Part shown: in pieces, positions 9,582 to 18,058 of the stretch
Layout of the letters: every line of letters starts with the position of its first letter
Numbering within the stretch: position 1 is the stretch's first letter
Origin: Kitasatospora sp. MAA19
GTDB taxonomy: Bacteria > Actinomycetota > Actinomycetes > Streptomycetales > Streptomycetaceae
DNA length: 64,000 nt
Reading direction: 5' to 3'
Assembly (NCBI RefSeq): GCF_029894125.1
Contig: NZ_JARXYZ010000007.1
Location: 62,001-126,000 of the forward strand
Made by a program: the position numbers and the translations under genes
Notes under the pieces: generated by a model
The model's input: only the letters and a program-made list of their open reading frames with translations
What the model was told of the DNA's origin: nothing
The model's database searches: none

Positions 9582-9588
9582 GTCACCC

Positions 9589-11115
9589 GTGCCCACCCCC
9601 ACCCGCCTCCGCCTCGCCGGACTGGCCGAGCGCCTGCCCGAGCGTGTCCGTACCCAAGTCCTGATCGGGTACTGGACCAGGCTGGTGCCGGTGCTCGCGC
9701 TGGTCGCGCTGCTCACCCACATCCCCTCCTTCGCCCGGCCCGTCTGGAGCCCCGACGAGGGGTTCCTGGCCACCCAGGCCCGGATGCTGGCCGACGGCGG
9801 CGTGCTGTACGACACCGTGGTGGACCGCAAGCCGCCGCTGCTGCCCTGGCTCTACCAGGCCTGCTTCGCGGTCTTCGGCTCCGCCTCGCTGTGGCCGCTG
9901 CGCACCCTGGCGGTGGCCGCCCACCTGGGCACCGCGATCCTGCTGGCCTCCCTCGCCCGCGGCCGCTGGGGCAACCGGGCCGGGGCCGGCGCGGGACTGC
10001 TCTACCTGCTGGTCTCCATCGGGCTCTCCCCGGAGGACACCCAGGCGGCGACCTTCGAGGTCTTCATGCTGCCCGCGATGGTGGCCGCCTTCCGGTACGC
10101 CGAGCGCCGCCGCTGGCTGGCCGCCGGCATCGCGGTGGCGCTCTGCTCGCTGACCAAGCAGACCGGCGGCGCGGTGCTGCTGCCGGTGCTCTGGATGCTG
10201 TTCCAGGACGCCCGCCGGCGCGGGGTGCGCTGGCCGCCCGCCCTGTTCAAGATCGGCTTCGGCTTCACCCTGCCGATAGCGCTGGTCGCGGTCATCCTGA
10301 CCAAGCCCAAGGGCTTCCTGTTCTGGGTGGTCACCGGCAGTGGGGACTACGCCTCCTTCGGCGGCGCCTGGCTGCAGATGACCGGCCGCGCGCTCGGCAA
10401 CTCGGCCATCCTGGTCGCCGCCGGGCTGGGTTTCCTGCTCCCGGTCGGGCGCCGGCTCTGGCTCAAGTACCGCCACCGCCCGCTGCCGGTCGCCGGGGAG
10501 GAGCACGGCTCCACCGCCGACCTCTGGGTCTGGCTGGCCTCCTCGGTCGTCGCGGTCAGCGTGGGCTTCCACTTCTTCGGCCACTACTACCTGCAGCTGA
10601 TCCCCCCGCTGGTGCTGCTGGGCACCGGGGCGGTGGCCACCTCGGCGGTCCGCTGGAAGCCCGTCCTGGTGTACACCACGGTCGCCTCGACGGTCTTCTG
10701 GGCGCTGGCCCTGGCCTGGCCGGGGGAGCGGCTCGACCGCACCACCGAGGTCGCCACCGCGGTCGCCGCCCAGACCAGCCCCAAGGACACCGTGCTGGTC
10801 TGGGGCATGCACCCCGAGCTGTACTGGCTGGCCGACCGCAAGCCCGCCACCCGATACCTGACGGCCGGCTTCCTGACCAACTACAGCGGCGGCAAGGACG
10901 GCAACCCCAACGTGGGCGAGCAGTTCAGCGTCAGCAACGCCTGGCAGACCTTCGACAAGGAGCTCGCCGACAACCTGCCCGAGGTCGTGGTGGACGACTC
11001 CGGCATCGCCCCGTACCAGCCGGGGATGGTCCCGCGGATCGAGAACCTGCTGGACACCCACTACGAGATGGTCGGCGTCTTCGCGGACACCGTGGTCTAC
11101 CGCCTCAAGCACTGA
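9589..11115 (+). CDS. Polytopic GT-C-type glycosyltransferase (ArnT/PMT-like)
   Basis: A 508-residue membrane protein with about ten or more predicted hydrophobic helices. The first extracytoplasmic loop carries WSPDEGF (an Asp-Glu pair), the catalytic acidic motif of GT-C enzymes that use polyprenyl-phosphate sugars, and DRKPPLLPW follows shortly after as in ArnT-like mannosyltransferases. The C-terminal 120 residues form an outside soluble domain (VLVWGMHPELYWLADRKPATRY). It likely moves a sugar from a lipid carrier to protein or wall polymer on the outer membrane face; donor and acceptor are unknown. GTG 9589 is chosen over TTG 9580 because of the leaderless -10 spacing. Adjacent dxs supplies isoprenoid precursors, but this link is only contextual. 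Confidence 0.82.
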   Translation: MPTPTRLRLAGLAERLPERVRTQVLIGYWTRLVPVLALVALLTHIPSFARPVWSPDEGFLATQARMLADGGVLYDTVVDRKPPLLPWLYQACFAVFGSASLWPLRTLAVAAHLGTAILLASLARGRWGNRAGAGAGLLYLLVSIGLSPEDTQAATFEVFMLPAMVAAFRYAERRRWLAAGIAVALCSLTKQTGGAVLLPVLWMLFQDARRRGVRWPPALFKIGFGFTLPIALVAVILTKPKGFLFWVVTGSGDYASFGGAWLQMTGRALGNSAILVAAGLGFLLPVGRRLWLKYRHRPLPVAGEEHGSTADLWVWLASSVVAVSVGFHFFGHYYLQLIPPLVLLGTGAVATSAVRWKPVLVYTTVASTVFWALALAWPGERLDRTTEVATAVAAQTSPKDTVLVWGMHPELYWLADRKPATRYLTAGFLTNYSGGKDGNPNVGEQFSVSNAWQTFDKELADNLPEVVVDDSGIAPYQPGMVPRIENLLDTHYEMVGVFADTVVYRLKH

Positions 11116-11131
11116 CCGCCCCCGCACACGC

Positions 11132-11170
11132 CGGAGCCCCGGTGACCTGGACCAGGTCACCGGGGCTCCG
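11132..11170. terminator. Bidirectional terminator between the glycosyltransferase and beta-oxidation genes
   Basis: A perfect 19-base inverted repeat (arms 11132-11150 and 11152-11170) lies between convergent genes. The effective loop is TGGACCA. Confidence 0.85.
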
Positions 11171-11189
11171 ACGTTCGTACCGCTGCGCC

Positions 11190-13319
11190 CTACGCGGGCA
11201 CCGAGGCCACGCCGGGGGCGAGGAAGCGCTTGCCGTTCACCCGCTCCGAGACACCCTCACGGTCCAGGTACGGGGTGATCCCGCCCAGGTGGAAGGGCCA
11301 GCCGGCGCCGGTGATCATGCAGAGGTCGATGTCCTGCGCCTCGGCGACGACACCCTCCTCCAGCATCAGGCCGATCTCCTGCGCCACGGCCTCCAGGGCG
11401 CGGGTCAGGACCTGCTCCTCGGTCAGCACGGTGTCGCCGAAGGACAGCAGCTCCAGCACCTCGGGGTCGAGCACCTGCTTGCCGTCCACCCAGGTGTAGA
11501 AGCCGCGCTTGCCGGCCTTGACCACCTTGCCGAGGTTCTCGGAGACGGCGAACCGCTCCGGGAACGCGCCGTGCAGGGTCTCCGAGACGTGCAGCGCGAT
11601 GGCCGGGCCGACCAGCTCCAGCAGCACGATCGGGGACATCGGCAGGCCGAGCGGCTCGACGCCCTTCTCGACGGTGGCGATCGGGGTGCCCTCGTCGATG
11701 ATGGTCTGGATCTCGCCCATGAAGCGGGTCAGGATCCGGTTCACCACGAACGCCGGGGCGTCCTTGACCAGCACCGAGGTCTTCTTCAGCTTCTTCGAGA
11801 CGCCGAAGGCGGTGGCCAGCGAGGCGTCGTCGGTCTGCTCGCCGCGGACGATCTCCAGCAGCGGCAGGATCGCGACCGGGTTGAAGAAGTGGAAGCCGAC
11901 GACCCGCTCGGGGTGCTTCAGCTTCGAGGCCATCTCGGTGACCGACAGCGAGGAGGTGTTGGTCGCCAGCACGCAGGTCGGCGAGACCACGTTCTCCAGG
12001 TCCGCGAAGACGGCCTGCTTGACGCCCATCTCCTCGAACACGGCCTCGATCACGAAGTCCGCGTCGCCGAAGGCGGCGGCCTTGTCGAGCGAGCCGCTGA
12101 CCAGGCCCTTGAGGCGGTTGGCCTTGTCCGGGCCGATCCGGCCCTTGCCGAGCAGCTTGTCGATCTCGGCGTGGACGTAGCCGACGCCCTTGTCGACGCG
12201 CTCCTGGTCGATGTCGGTGAGGACCACCGGCACCTCCAGACGGCGGGCGAACAGCAGCGCCAGCTGCGAGGCCATCAGACCGGCGCCCACGACGCCGACC
12301 TTGGTGACCGGGCGGGCCAGCGACTTGTCCGGCGCGCCGACCGGGCGCTTGGCCCGGCGCTGCACCAGGTTGAAGGCGTAGATGCCGCTGCGCAGCTCGC
12401 CGCTCATGATGAGGTCGGCCAGGGCCGCGTCCTCGGCGTCGAAGCCGGCCTGCAGGTCGGAGTCCTTGACCTGGGCGATGATGTCCAGCGCCTTGTAGGC
12501 GGCCGGCGCGGCGCCGTGCACCTTGGCGTCGGCGACCAGGCGGCCCCAGGCGACGGCGTCGTCCCAGGCCTTGCCGCGGTCGATCTCCTCGCGCTCGACG
12601 ACGACGTCGTCCTTGAGGACCTTGGCGGCCCACAGCAGCGACTGCTCCAGGAAGTCGGCCGGCTCGAAGATCGCGTCGGCGATCCCCAGCTCGAACACGT
12701 CCTTGCCCTTGAGCTGCTTGTTCTGGTTCATCGAGTTCTCGATGATGACCTTGATCGCCTTCGAGGGGCCGATCAGGTTCGGCAGCAGGGTGCAGCCGCC
12801 CCAGCCGGGGACGAGGCCCAGGAAGACCTCCGGCAGCGAGAACGCCGGGACGCCCGCGCTGACCGTGCGGTAGGTGGCGTGCAGGCCGACCTCGACGCCG
12901 CCGCCCATCGCCGCGCCGTTGTAGAAGGCGAAGGACGGGACGGGCAGCGCGGCGATCCGCTTGAAGACCTCGTGGCCGCCCTTGCCGATGGCCAGCGCGT
13001 CCGCGTGCTCCTTGAGGATCTCGACGCCCTTGAGGTCGGCGCCGACCGCGAAGATGAACGGCTTGCCGGTCACCGCGGCGCCGACGATCTTGCCCTCGGC
13101 GGCCTCGGCCTCGACCTGGTCCAGTGCGGCGGACAGCTTGAGCAGCGAACCCGGGCCGAAGGTGGTCGGCTTGGTGTGGTCGAAGCCGTTGTCCAGGGTG
13201 ATCAGGGCCAGCCGGCCGGCCTGCAGCGGCAGGTCCAGGTGGCGCACGTGCGCGGTCGTGACGACCTCGCCCGGGAACAGTTCGGCGCCGTGCTGCAGCA
13301 GCTCAGTCGTGGTGCTCAT
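11190..13319 (-). CDS. Fatty-acid oxidation complex alpha subunit (enoyl-CoA hydratase / 3-hydroxyacyl-CoA dehydrogenase)
   Basis: A 709-residue two-domain enzyme of beta-oxidation, FadB/FadJ-like. The N-terminal crotonase domain (about 20-290) includes the oxyanion region AAMGGGVEVGLHATYRT and the EVFLGLVPGWGG motif. The NAD-binding 3-hydroxyacyl-CoA dehydrogenase domain starts at VGVVGAGLMASQLA (GxGxxxA fold, about 345) and continues with FHFFNPV, whose His belongs to the catalytic dyad. ATG 13319 is two bases past the thiolase stop and has a [10 protein letters not shown]; a GTG at 13325 would overlap but is too close to the SD. With the thiolase it forms the usual alpha/beta pair and is probably translationally coupled to it. 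Confidence 0.93.
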   Translation of the reverse strand: MSTTTELLQHGAELFPGEVVTTAHVRHLDLPLQAGRLALITLDNGFDHTKPTTFGPGSLLKLSAALDQVEAEAAEGKIVGAAVTGKPFIFAVGADLKGVEILKEHADALAIGKGGHEVFKRIAALPVPSFAFYNGAAMGGGVEVGLHATYRTVSAGVPAFSLPEVFLGLVPGWGGCTLLPNLIGPSKAIKVIIENSMNQNKQLKGKDVFELGIADAIFEPADFLEQSLLWAAKVLKDDVVVEREEIDRGKAWDDAVAWGRLVADAKVHGAAPAAYKALDIIAQVKDSDLQAGFDAEDAALADLIMSGELRSGIYAFNLVQRRAKRPVGAPDKSLARPVTKVGVVGAGLMASQLALLFARRLEVPVVLTDIDQERVDKGVGYVHAEIDKLLGKGRIGPDKANRLKGLVSGSLDKAAAFGDADFVIEAVFEEMGVKQAVFADLENVVSPTCVLATNTSSLSVTEMASKLKHPERVVGFHFFNPVAILPLLEIVRGEQTDDASLATAFGVSKKLKKTSVLVKDAPAFVVNRILTRFMGEIQTIIDEGTPIATVEKGVEPLGLPMSPIVLLELVGPAIALHVSETLHGAFPERFAVSENLGKVVKAGKRGFYTWVDGKQVLDPEVLELLSFGDTVLTEEQVLTRALEAVAQEIGLMLEEGVVAEAQDIDLCMITGAGWPFHLGGITPYLDREGVSERVNGKRFLAPGVASVPA

Positions 13320-13321
13320 GC

Positions 13322-14566
13322 TCACTTACCACCCTCGGACTCGGACGACTTTTCCGCTCCGCTCCAGTGCGGGTTCTCCCAGACGATGGTGCCGCCCATG
13401 CCGAAGCCGATGCACATCGTGGTGAGGCCGTAGCGGACGTCCGGGCGCTGCTCGAAGCGGCGGGCCAGCTGGTTCATCAGGCGCACGCCGGAGGAGGCCA
13501 GCGGGTGGCCGAAGGCGATCGCGCCGCCGTACGGGTTGACCCGCTCGTCGTCGTCCGCGATGCCGTAGTGGTCCAGGAAGGACAGCACCTGGACGGCGAA
13601 GGCCTCGTTGATCTCGAAGGCCTGGATGTCGTCGATGGTCAGACCGGCCTTGGCCAGCGCCTTCTCGGTGGCCGGCACCGGGCCGATGCCCATGACCTCG
13701 GGCTCGACGCCCGCGAAGGCGTAGGAGACCAGGCGCATCTTGACCGGGAGGCCGAGCTCCTCGGCGACGTCCTCGGCGGCCAGCAGCGAGGCGGTGGCGC
13801 CGTCGTTGAGACCGGCCGAGTTGCCCGCGGTGATGTTGCCGTGCGGGCGGAAGGGGGTCTTCAGACCGGCCAGGCTCTCCATCGTGGTGCCCGGGCGCAT
13901 CGGCTCGTCCACGGTGGCCAGGCCCCAGCCGGTCTCGCCGACCTCGGGGTTGGTGTTGCGGATCGAGATCGGCACCAGGTCGGGCTGGATGTCGCCGTTG
14001 GCGTACGCCTTGGCGGCCTTCTCCTGCGAGCGCACGGCGTAGGCGTCGCAGCGCTCCTTGGTCAGGTGCGGGAACCGGTCGTGCAGGTTCTCCGCGGTCA
14101 TGCCCATGAACAGGGCGGACTCGTCGACCAGCTTCTCGGAGACGAAGCGCGGGTTCGGGTCGACGCCCTCACCCATCGGGTGGCGGCCCATGTGCTCGAC
14201 GCCGCCGGCCACGACCACGTCGTACGCGCCGAAGGCGATGCCGCCGGCGGTGGTGGTGACGGCGGTCAGCGCGCCGGCGCACATGCGGTCGATCGCGTAG
14301 CCGGGGACGGACTTGGGCAGGCCGGACAGCAGGGCGGCGGTGCGCCCGATGGTCAGACCCTGGTCACCGATCTGCGTGGTGGCCGCGACGGCGACCTCGT
14401 CGATGCGCTCGACGGGCAGGTTCGGGTTACGACGCACGAGCTCCCGGATGCACTTGACGACGAGGTCGTCGGCGCGCGTCTCGTGGTAGATGCCCTTCGG
14501 GCCGGCCTTGCCGAACGGGGTGCGGACGCCGTCGACGAAGACGACGTCCCTCACGGTACGAGGCAC
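13322..14566 (-). CDS. Acetyl-CoA C-acyltransferase (thiolase), beta-oxidation beta subunit
   Basis: A 414-residue thiolase that cleaves 3-ketoacyl-CoA to acetyl-CoA. The nucleophilic cysteine is Cys96 in IDRMCAGAL. The C-terminal catalytic motifs GGAIAFGHPLASSGVR and CIGFGMGGT supply the His and the acid/base Cys. GTG 14566 is preferred because GGAGGAG lies seven bases upstream; an earlier in-frame ATG has no such site. It is first in the operon, with the hydratase/dehydrogenase starting two bases after its stop. The promoter region holds a palindrome that overlaps the likely -10. The system is an aerobic, FadAB-like degradative pair. Confidence 0.93.
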   Translation of the reverse strand: MPRTVRDVVFVDGVRTPFGKAGPKGIYHETRADDLVVKCIRELVRRNPNLPVERIDEVAVAATTQIGDQGLTIGRTAALLSGLPKSVPGYAIDRMCAGALTAVTTTAGGIAFGAYDVVVAGGVEHMGRHPMGEGVDPNPRFVSEKLVDESALFMGMTAENLHDRFPHLTKERCDAYAVRSQEKAAKAYANGDIQPDLVPISIRNTNPEVGETGWGLATVDEPMRPGTTMESLAGLKTPFRPHGNITAGNSAGLNDGATASLLAAEDVAEELGLPVKMRLVSYAFAGVEPEVMGIGPVPATEKALAKAGLTIDDIQAFEINEAFAVQVLSFLDHYGIADDDERVNPYGGAIAFGHPLASSGVRLMNQLARRFEQRPDVRYGLTTMCIGFGMGGTIVWENPHWSGAEKSSESEGGK

Positions 14567-14648
14567 GGGGGCTCTCCTCCCAGGGACCAACATTTCGAGG
14601 TGGGCAGGCTGCCGCCGGCGAAGATCCGAGCGGCGCCGCTTCACCGTC

Positions 14649-14664
14649 ATGCTACCGGTCGGTA
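14649..14664 (-). promoter_or_regulatory. Probable -10 and TetR-like operator of the beta-oxidation operon
   Basis: The palindrome TACCGGTCGGTA (14653-14664) overlaps the minus-strand hexamer TAGCAT (14654 to 14649), a good TANNNT -10. The site is 87 bp upstream of the thiolase start. Short ACCGGTCGGT-type palindromes are common operators of TetR-family regulators of fatty-acid genes; the actual regulator is not in this window. Confidence 0.5.
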
Positions 14665-14744
14665 ACCAACCTGCCCAGGCCCCTCGGAGGGTTCGGACCG
14701 TGTGTCCCGCGACACGTCCGACCGGCGCGGTCGCCCCGGACACG

Positions 14745-14784
14745 CCGAAGGGGGCGCCGCCGCAAGGACGGTGCCCCCTTTCGG
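14745..14784 (-). terminator. Terminator of the RNase D gene
   Basis: AAGGGGGCGCC (14748-14758) pairs with GGTGCCCCCTT (14770-14780) with one G-T wobble. It begins ten bases past the stop of the minus-strand gene ending at 14795. Confidence 0.75.
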
Positions 14785-14794
14785 GTGGGCTCGC

Positions 14795-16039
14795 TCAGGC
14801 CTGTGCGGCCGCGGCCTCGGTGAAGGCGGCGGCCACCACCGGCGCCACCAGGTCCACCTGCCACTGCCGGGCGCCGAGCCGGCGCAGCGCGGCGGCCACG
14901 CCCTCGGTGTCCGGGGCGGCCGGCGGCTCCCAGGAGACCCGGCGGACCAGGTCCGGGGTGATCAGGTTCTCGGCCGGCAGGTTGTGCCGCTCGGCGAGGT
15001 CCGCGACCGCGGCGCGCGCCCCGGACAGCCGGGCGGCGGCCACCGGGTCCTTCTCGGCCCAGGCCCGCGGCGGCGGCGGCCCGTCGTGCGGCGCGGCGGC
15101 CGGCGGCAACTGGTTCTCCGGGACCTCCCGGCCCCGCTGGACGGCCGCCAGCCACTGCTCCAGCTGGCGCCGGTGCACCCGCGGCCCGAAGCCCTGGACG
15201 GCCTGCAGCGCGGCGATGTTCAGCGGCATGGCCAGCGCGGCGTTGACGATCGCGGCGTCCGAGAGCACCCGGCCCGGCGAGACGTCGCGCTCCTGCGCCA
15301 GCCGGTCCCGGGCCAGCCACAGCTCGCGCACCACGGCCAGCTGACGGCGCCGGCGGACCTTGTGCAGCTGCGAGGTGCGGCGCCACGGGTCGGTGCGCGG
15401 GGCCGGGCGCGGCGCGGCGGCGATCGCCGCGAACTCCTCCAGGGCCCAGCCGAGCTTGCCCTGGGCGTCCAGCTCCTGTTCGAGTGCGTCGCGCAGCTCG
15501 ACCAGCACCTCGACGTCCAGAGCGGCGTAGCGCAGCCACGGCTCGGGCAGCGGGCGGGTGGACCAGTCCACCGCCGAGTGCTCCTTGGCCAGGCTCAGCC
15601 CGAGCACGCTCTCGGTCATCGGCCCGAGGCCGACCCGGGCGAAGCCGGCGATCCGTCCGGCCAGCTCGGTGTCGAAGAGCCGCCGGGGTCTCATGCCGAC
15701 CTCGGCCAGGCAGGGCAGGTCCTGGGTGGCGGCGTGCACCACCCATTCGGTGTCGGCGAGGGCGTCGCCCAGGCCGCTGAGGTCGGGGCAGGCGATCGGG
15801 TCGATCAGCGCGGTGCCGGCGCCCGCGCGGCGCAGCTGGATGAGGTACGCGCGCTGCCCGTAGCGGTAGCCGGAGGCCCGCTCGGCGTCGACGGCGACCG
15901 GTCCGGTGCCCGCGGCGAAGGCGGCGACGGTGGCGGCCAGCGCCTGCTCGTCCGCCACGACGGGCGGGATCCCCTCCTTCGGTTCGAGGAGCGGGACCGG
16001 GGCTGCTTCTTCTGGGATGGCTGCTACGGCGTCGGTCAC
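14795..16039 (-). CDS. rnd: Ribonuclease D-like 3'-5' exonuclease with HRDC domain
   Basis: A 414-residue DEDD-family exonuclease that trims 3' ends of structured RNAs such as tRNA precursors. The first exonuclease motif is PVAVDAERASG (about 47-57), with the DxE acids. The third motif is YAALDVEVLVEL (about 168-179). An HRDC nucleic-acid-binding domain follows (about 225-305). The C-terminal 100 residues are another HRDC-like segment, as in actinobacterial RNase D. ATG 16039 gives the MTDAVAAIP start. The neighbouring LuxR-type gene is in the same direction but separated by a strong terminator, so it is probably transcribed alone. Confidence 0.9.
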   Translation of the reverse strand: MTDAVAAIPEEAAPVPLLEPKEGIPPVVADEQALAATVAAFAAGTGPVAVDAERASGYRYGQRAYLIQLRRAGAGTALIDPIACPDLSGLGDALADTEWVVHAATQDLPCLAEVGMRPRRLFDTELAGRIAGFARVGLGPMTESVLGLSLAKEHSAVDWSTRPLPEPWLRYAALDVEVLVELRDALEQELDAQGKLGWALEEFAAIAAAPRPAPRTDPWRRTSQLHKVRRRRQLAVVRELWLARDRLAQERDVSPGRVLSDAAIVNAALAMPLNIAALQAVQGFGPRVHRRQLEQWLAAVQRGREVPENQLPPAAAPHDGPPPPRAWAEKDPVAAARLSGARAAVADLAERHNLPAENLITPDLVRRVSWEPPAAPDTEGVAAALRRLGARQWQVDLVAPVVAAAFTEAAAAQA

Positions 16040-16145
16040 CCACCAAGGGTACGACGGTCCTCGCGGCCGGGAGTGTTGTCGGACTGGTCAGACCGGGTCC
16101 ATGACCGCCCTGCGGGGGCCGGACGGGTGGCTGCGGCACACGCCG

Positions 16146-16184
16146 ACGGCGGTCGAGGAGGAAACGTTCCTCCTCGACCGCCGT
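16146..16184 (-). terminator. Strong terminator of the LuxR-type regulator gene
   Basis: A perfect 18-bp stem (arms 16146-16163 and 16167-16184) with loop ACG. It lies 20 bases past the stop codon at 16204. Confidence 0.85.
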
Positions 16185-16203
16185 GGCGGGCCCGTTCGGG
16201 GAC

Positions 16204-16929
16204 TCAGTGGATGATGCCGGTGCGCAGCGCGACCGCGACCATCCCTGCGCGGTCACCGGTGCCCAGCTTGCGGGCGATCCGGGCGAGGTGGCTCTTGACG
16301 GTGAGTGCGGACAGGCCCATCGCCACGCCGATCGCCTTGTTCGACTGGCCCTCGGCGACCAGCCGCAGCACCTCGACCTCGCGGCCGGACAGCTCGCGGT
16401 AGGCGGACTGCTGCGCGCCCGGCGCACCGGGTGCACCGGGGGCTCCGTGGGCGCCCGGCGCACCGGCGGCGCCCGGCACGCCCGGCATGCCGGGGCGGCG
16501 CATCCGTCCGGCCAGCCCGGCGGCGCCGAGCGGCAGGCCCGGGCGGCCGGGCATCGCGACGTTGGTGCGGGTGCCGGTGACGACGTAGCCCTTCACACCG
16601 CCGGCCAGCGCGCTGCGGACGGCGCCGATGTCGTCGGCGGCGGACAGGGCCAGACCGTTGGGCCAGCCCGCGGCGCGGGTCTCGGCCAGGATGGTCAGGC
16701 CGGAGCCGTCCGGCAGGTGCACGTCGGCGACGCAGATGTCGCGCGGGGTGGAGACCCGGGGGCGGGCCTCGGCGATTGACGACACCTCGATCACGTCCCG
16801 GACGCCTAGCGCCCACAGATGACGGGTGACGGTGTTTCGGACGCGGGGATCGGCGATGACCACCATGGCGGTGGGCTTGGTCGGCCGGTAGGCGACCACG
16901 TTTGCGGGGTGCTCAAGAAGGACCGACAC
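16204..16929 (-). CDS. LuxR/NarL-type response regulator with collagen-like linker
   Basis: A 241-residue regulator. The N-terminal receiver-like domain (about 20-125) keeps the phospho-acceptor Asp in CVADVHLPDGSG, but the conserved switch Lys is replaced: the usual GYLxK segment reads GYVVTGTR. The first acidic pocket is also reduced to one Asp (VVIADPRVR). The linker (about 145-172) contains nine uninterrupted Gly-X-Y triplets beginning GMPGVPGAAGAPGAH. The C-terminal LuxR helix-turn-helix is intact (LSGREVEVLRLVAEGQSNKAI, then LTVKSHLARIARKLG). GTG 16929 has AGGAGG four bases upstream. No histidine kinase is adjacent, so it is an orphan, perhaps regulated without phosphorylation. The upstream region contains a perfect inverted repeat at 17118-17143. 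Confidence 0.88.
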   Translation of the reverse strand: MSVLLEHPANVVAYRPTKPTAMVVIADPRVRNTVTRHLWALGVRDVIEVSSIAEARPRVSTPRDICVADVHLPDGSGLTILAETRAAGWPNGLALSAADDIGAVRSALAGGVKGYVVTGTRTNVAMPGRPGLPLGAAGLAGRMRRPGMPGVPGAAGAPGAHGAPGAPGAPGAQQSAYRELSGREVEVLRLVAEGQSNKAIGVAMGLSALTVKSHLARIARKLGTGDRAGMVAVALRTGIIH

Positions 16930-17249
16930 CAGGCCTCCTGCGGGGAGTGGCGGACGGAACCCCGAGGGGGCGGTCGGAGTGTTCCGCGTTCGGAAAGGGT
17001 CACAGTCTGCTTCGGCAGCTACCGCGCCCGGCTTTAGCGAATGATCACGATCTAGTGAGTAACAATACGGACAAATCGCGCATATGAGTGATGGGACATG
17101 CCCCGTATTCGCACAAAATCGATCAGATCCGGTGCTGATCGATCGGCTTCGACCGGTTAATTGACGCAGAGCGGGGTCGAAGTCACACTCCGTCAGTCCT
17201 GGGGGTGGCGCGCGGGCCGACCGGTGCCGCCCGGCCCGCGCGCCACTCC
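16930..17249. other. Intergenic region (320 bp) upstream of the LuxR-type gene
   Basis: This is a locally AT-richer stretch, especially 17030-17165, between two minus-strand genes. It must carry the LuxR-type gene's promoter. I cannot fix the -10 and -35 hexamers with confidence. The only clear structure is the 9-8-9 inverted repeat at 17118-17143. No gene is visible. Confidence 0.6.
17118..17143. promoter_or_regulatory. Perfect inverted repeat, candidate operator
   Basis: ATCGATCAG (17118-17126) and CTGATCGAT (17135-17143) are perfect inverted arms with an eight-base spacer, about 190 bp upstream of the LuxR-type start at 16929. It lacks a T-tract and is not directly behind the stop at 17250, so an operator is likelier than a terminator. 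Confidence 0.4.
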
Positions 17250-17912
17250 TCAGTGCGAACGCGGACGCCGCCGCGCGGGCATCGGGACCACCCCACCGAG
17301 TGACGGCACGTCGGCCGGCGCCTGCGGGGCCGGCGCGGCCGGCGGCAGACCGGCGCTGATGCACAGCAGATCCCCCCAGGCCGCCAGGTGCCGCTCGAAC
17401 CGGCCGTCGGCCGGCGTCCAGGAGGCCCGGATCTCGATCTCGGTCGAGGACGGACGCTCCGCCAGCGCGCCGAAGTACTGCGAGGCGCAGTGGGTCACCG
17501 TGCCGGACGGCTCCGCGTACCCGGCGCCGTGCGCCTGCAGCGCGTCCAGCAGCCAGGCCCAGCCGACCTCCGACAGCATCGGGTCGCCGGCCATCTCCGG
17601 CTCCAGCTCCGCCCGGGTCATCGTCACCACGCGGAAGTCCCCGTTCCAGGCCTCCTGCCCGGCCGGGTCGTACAGCAGCACCAGCCGGCCGTCCGCCAAC
17701 TCCTCGCCGTCCACCTCCACCGAGGCGGTCACCGCGAAGGCATGCGGGGCGAGCCGGCGCGGGGCCGGCGCGGGAGAGAGCTGGATCTCGGGCCGCAGCC
17801 GTGCTCCGTCGAGGGCCTCCAGGGCGGCCCGGAACTCGCTCGGCGCCCCCTCCCGACCTGTTCCGCCACCTGCTCCGCCACCCTGCGCGGGGTGCCCGCC
17901 GACCGCTGCCAT
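17250..17912 (-). CDS. DUF3000 family protein
   Basis: A 220-residue cytoplasmic protein of the actinobacterial DUF3000 family, function unknown. After a Gly-rich N-terminus the conserved body runs from FRAALEALDG to SAGLPPAAP, with characteristic segments GRLVLLYDPAGQEAWNGDFRVV, which I give only in part here as its landmark, then DPMLSEVGWAWLLDAL and GTVTHCASQYFG. No catalytic motif or membrane segment is visible. ATG 17912 is supported by a -10-like TAGTCT seven bases upstream in leaderless geometry. It is divergent from hemE with only 146 bp between, an arrangement I recall as conserved in Streptomyces, which hints at a shared regulatory region. Confidence 0.85.
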   Translation of the reverse strand: MAAVGGHPAQGGGAGGGTGREGAPSEFRAALEALDGARLRPEIQLSPAPAPRRLAPHAFAVTASVEVDGEELADGRLVLLYDPAGQEAWNGDFRVVTMTRAELEPEMAGDPMLSEVGWAWLLDALQAHGAGYAEPSGTVTHCASQYFGALAERPSSTEIEIRASWTPADGRFERHLAAWGDLLCISAGLPPAAPAPQAPADVPSLGGVVPMPARRRPRSH

Positions 17913-17919
17913 GACCCGA

Positions 17920-17925
17920 AGACTA
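17920..17925 (-). promoter_or_regulatory. -10 element for a leaderless DUF3000 transcript
   Basis: On the minus strand TAGTCT lies seven bases before ATG 17912, and there is no SD sequence. Confidence 0.45.
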
Positions 17926-18058
17926 GGTCGAAAGCTTCGGTTAACGCCGCAACTTCCGTCCGAGCGGCGTGCCGGAACGGCAAACCCGGTCAGATCTTGG
18001 AGGAACCCACGAGACCGGCCGGGAAAGCCGCCCCGAGGCGCATGCGAAGATTTGAACC

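Noticed and set aside
13320..13325. GTG 13325 as start of the hydratase/dehydrogenase
   Set aside because: It would overlap the thiolase stop, but the SD is only three bases away; ATG 13319 has normal spacing.
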